64,000 nt of DNA, from assembly GCA_964020975.1 (NCBI GenBank), contig CAXHWN010002465.1, forward strand, positions 310,001 to 374,000. Reading direction: 5' to 3'. Both the position numbers and the translations under genes were made by a program. The notes beneath the pieces were generated by a model. It was given only the letters and a program-made list of their open reading frames with translations, had not been told where the DNA came from and searched no databases. Numbering within the stretch: the first letter of the stretch is position 1; each line of letters begins with the position of its first letter. This DNA comes from Hermodice carunculata. Its lineage: Eukaryota; Annelida; Polychaeta; Eunicida; Amphinomidae. Shown in pieces: positions 62,701 to 64,000 of the stretch.

Positions 62701-62893
62701 GTCGGGTAATATGAGCACCTTTTTTATCAGCATATATCATCACATCCACACAACTAACTTAGATCAAACAGAGTTTTTTATGTGTTTTTTCGGCAATAGC
62801 GACTGAAAAATGACACAAAATTCATTAGTTTGATTTCATTTTTACAAATAGTAGGACGAAAGGAATTTTAAAAAGGTGCTCATATTACCCGAT
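62701..62893. mobile_element. Foldback/MITE-like DNA element with 24-bp inverted ends
   Basis: Left end TCGGGTAATATGAGCACC followed by a T run (62701-62725). Right end A run then GGTGCTCATATTACCCGA (62870-62893), an almost perfect inverted pair with a spacer of about 145 bases. A third partial copy of the motif (AAATATGAGCAC) follows at about 62902. The size and structure suit a non-autonomous DNA transposon. Confidence 0.7.
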
Positions 62894-63849
62894 GGAGCAG
62901 TAAATATGAGCACTCGTGTTCACATTTCGCCATACTGTGCGCATATTTCCCAATACTATGCGTATATTACTAAGTGTATGTCCTATGGCGTTAGATATAT
63001 TTTTTTCCTGCTAGCCATCTAACGAAAGGACAAGAAGCATAATGGTCTTACCAGTCGCGTTAAGTAAAAGTCTATAATGGACATCAAGAGGTTCTTTCAA
63101 TATGCAAATTAACAAATTCATAATAATGTTAACGTCAAACGTGTTTGTCCCATTTTTGCAGAAAAAAAATCATAAACACATGCTTTAAGTCTTTCATAAA
63201 CATCAACAGTTTCTCAACACACAAATTAACACAGCACAGTTTAATACTTTCACGCAGAATCATTATGTAATTAATGCCATTCTACAGTTTGACCTCCTTG
63301 TTTTTAAATCAAAAGAAACGAAAATGGACACAACCTCAGAAAAACATCTTAATTTGTCTCCTGGTGGTGTCCAAACCAGTGTTAAGATTAAACACTTAAT
63401 TGTATGTTTATGTTTGTCCCCATTTTTGCAGAAGCAGGTTCTACATATATACATGATATCTATACACATCTTTTGCAGGTGGAAGTGTCACCGTCAGGTA
63501 TTACGCTCGCTTGGTCACATGATTAATGAAGTCATGATTTACATATCATGCTTCAATCCAGTCCTTATCGATCTTTGGGTCTTTTTTGTTGCCCAAGGTT
63601 TCGTCACACTGACCCCATTTTGTATCAAACTCCTTTCTAGCTTCCTTTTTTCCTTGGTATTGGCATGGTTTTTGTCATTAGGATCACTATACTTTCGTTT
63701 TCTGGTGTTCGTCCTTACACCTGGGTTTGTGTGTGTGTGTGTGTGTGGCTGTTTTTTTTATTTCTTGTTTTGTTTTGTTTTTTTTGGCGGGGGGTTCTTT
63801 TTCTTTCTTTTTTTAATTTTGTTGTTGTTTGATTTTATTTTAATTTTCT

Positions 63850-63979
63850 TAAATTTATTTTTTTTCCTTTGCTGAGCGACAGTGGCTTTCTTTGGTTTGG
63901 TGTCCTTTTTCTTTCTTAAACCCCGTATAGCCTCCTCCAACTTCTGCTTATATTCTGTGCTGGTTATTATTTCAGAATG
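63850..63979 (-). pseudogene. Possible C-terminal fragment of a pogo/Tigger-like transposase
   Basis: A minus-strand frame reads HSEIITSTEYKQKLEEAIRG followed by LRKKKDTKPKKATVAQQRKK, with an in-frame stop shortly upstream near 63990. Pogo/Tigger-like DDE transposases often end in an 'iiTs.e....l....k.kk..kk' tail of this kind. The window ends before any catalytic region, so this is only a resemblance. It could be related to the foldback element 1 kb away. Confidence 0.3.
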
Positions 63980-64000
63980 TTGTACAGCTCATTTTCTTTT

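Noticed and set aside
63324-63875. 183-codon plus-strand ORF with hydrophobic C-terminal half
   Set aside because: The hydrophobic half is T-rich low-complexity DNA and a (GT)n run; the N-terminal part matches no family I know and has no splice context.

Overview
The window looks like a piece of a metazoan nuclear genome, probably a marine invertebrate. The evidence is one large split gene with GT-AG introns of 0.2 to 12 kb, AATAAA-type poly(A) signals, abundant microsatellites, two LINE remnants, a DIRS-type tyrosine-recombinase retroelement, a tRNA-derived SINE-like unit, and families of decayed tandem repeats ending in ACGG-rich tracts. The exact phylum cannot be fixed from the sequence alone; hemichordate, echinoderm, amphioxus or mollusc all remain possible. 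Most of the long open frames in the window are microsatellite artefacts.

The main gene is an ionotropic glutamate receptor-like (iGluR/IR-type) channel on the minus strand, running from about 52.8 kb down to 6.16 kb. Eleven exons can be placed by splice sites, matching intron phases and protein motifs. Two exons cover the first part of the amino-terminal domain (52.8-52.0 kb), two more the rest of it (43.5-42.2 kb), and one holds the linker and the start of ligand-binding half S1 (37.9-37.8 kb). Two short exons complete most of S1 (36.19-36.10 and 33.90-33.81 kb). These are followed by the S1 end with M1 and pore (21.60-21.29 kb), M3 and the start of S2 (13.02-12.80 kb), S2 (7.59-7.34 kb), and M4 with the stop codon (6.36-6.16 kb). 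The signal-peptide exon and the first strand of the amino-terminal domain were not found. They should lie between 52.8 and about 60.7 kb, because a different minus-strand gene appears to end at 60.88 kb with a poly(A) signal just beyond.

The introns carry mobile DNA. A broken DIRS-like retroelement (about 28.65-33.05 kb, same strand as the gene) sits in the pore-side intron, and a 5'-truncated LINE (about 38.65-40.6 kb) lies in the intron before the linker exon. Several perfect or near-perfect hairpins (10.5, 24.05, 35.3, 45.4 and 62.7 kb) and local duplications are present. One duplication copies the splice donor of an S1 exon. Upstream of the gene lie a second LINE fragment (46.0-47.0 kb, actually within the long intron), long tandem repeat fields at 47.1-47.8 and 58.0-59.8 kb, and a foldback element at 62.7 kb that may belong to a pogo-like DNA transposon whose C-terminal fragment touches the right edge.

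No CRISPR array, rRNA, operon or bacterial-type gene is present. The most useful new content is the exon structure of the channel gene, including four exons with no usable ORF of their own in the right frame. Also notable are the unusual structures around it: a (TTC)n tract in front of a splice acceptor, a duplicated donor, and a G-quadruplex motif between two (TA)n arms.
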